A stretch of 64,000 bases of DNA from Ifrita kowaldi (taxonomy: Eukaryota; Chordata; Aves; Passeriformes; Cinclosomatidae). Where the stretch lies: positions 434,001-498,000 of the forward strand of contig VZRS01009544.1 in assembly GCA_013398055.1 (NCBI GenBank). Direction: 5' to 3'. A model generated the notes under the pieces. That model was not told where the DNA came from. It saw only the letters and a program-made list of their open reading frames with translations, and made no database searches. Below are positions 63,501 through 64,000 of this stretch, one piece after another. How positions within the stretch are numbered: the first letter of the stretch is position 1; each line of letters opens with the position of its first letter. The position numbers were made by a program, and so were the translations under genes.

Positions 63501-64000
63501 TTGGTGAAATAGGAAGTATGAATAGATGTAGTTCCTTCTCTTATGTGATGTTGTTTCATCTGGCCTCTTCACAAATATTCACTTTATTCCTCCAACTGAC
63601 ATTTTAGATATGTAGAAGAACAAAACCCCTGCCCCAAATTCAGGTTGTACATATAAATAACATGGCAACCTGCAACGACAGACCTTGAAAAAGGAAGGGA
63701 AGAAACAGGAAATTGGAGGAAAAGTAAAATGTCTCTTAGAACAAAAATATTTGGACAGGAATAGAGATGATATCTTTTGTTAAACGCTCTTGAGGGAACT
63801 GGAAATTTATCTGCTAATTATTGAATACTAAAACCTGATCTTATTAAATTCAAAGGAAATCTTACTCTGAACTCAGTGGCATAAATCTCACCTTTGACTG
63901 GCACAGCTCTGAGGCACATTCTTAATTTCTGCCCGGGGGTACCTGAACTGAGTTAGATAAGATTACCAAAAGCCTTAAATTAAGCATGTGTGGAATCTGT

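Larger units (their letters stand above)
25026..64000 (-). other. FILIP1: Presumed FILIP1 5'-UTR intron / upstream DNA
   Basis: Everything right of the start-codon exon. The acceptor immediately before the ATG exon shows that at least one non-coding 5' exon lies at higher coordinates. In mammals the gene spans about 200 kb with a long first intron, so most or all of this stretch is probably intronic. I found no large CpG island that would mark the promoter, and no coding exon of another gene; SENP6 is the expected upstream neighbour by vertebrate synteny. Repeats and candidate elements are listed separately. Stretches such as 30.4-36.5, 40.8-44.0, 46.7-56.1 and 60.6-64.0 kb are otherwise featureless to me. 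Confidence 0.6.

Noticed and set aside
1..64000. tRNA, rRNA, snoRNA or microRNA genes
   Set aside because: I scanned by eye for cloverleaf boxes and long hairpins and found none convincing; the two 10-bp hairpins are too short.
1..64000. A novel multi-component biological system
   Set aside because: The window is explained by introns and three exons of one known gene plus common repeats; nothing indicates a second set of linked genes.

Overview
This window is vertebrate nuclear DNA, almost certainly from a bird. It carries a 5'-truncated CR1 retrotransposon with the avian-type octamer 3' end, older CR1 relics, and a solo LTR of a kind I associate with neoavian (especially passerine) genomes. 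There are no operons, Shine-Dalgarno sites or dense ORFs. Base composition is AT-rich and typical of long introns.

The only gene I can support is FILIP1 (filamin-A-interacting protein 1), on the minus strand and partial. Three coding exons are visible. The start-codon exon is 24747-25025 (91 codons). Next is a 58-codon exon at 6958-7131, then a 179-nt exon at 4715-4893. They join in frame (phases 0, 0, then 2) and give about the first 208 residues: a basic, low-complexity N-terminus followed by the start of the CortBP2-type N-terminal domain and the beginning of the coiled coil. The very large coiled-coil exon of this family is not present and should lie beyond the left end. The promoter and 5' non-coding exon(s) should lie beyond the right end, or be a short exon I cannot recognise.

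Layout: 1-4714, unfinished intron downstream of the third coding exon; 4894-6957, a 2.1-kb intron; 7132-24746, a 17.6-kb intron holding a recent CR1, a 66-bp minisatellite and an older CR1 relic; 25026-64000, 39 kb of what should be 5'-UTR intron or upstream DNA. This last part holds a (GGAAAA)43 homopurine tract, a 14-N gap inside a poly-T run, an ancient CR1, a solo LTR, a possible MIR/CORE-SINE fossil, a (TG)22 repeat and a CR1 3' end.

I found no evidence of a novel multi-gene system. The most useful leads are the frame-neutral, weakly spliced second coding exon, the long homopurine hexamer array, two perfect 10-bp stem / 4-nt loop hairpins, a MEF2/E-box cluster in an intron of a muscle- and neuron-expressed gene, and a small CpG/G-rich patch near 39.05 kb.
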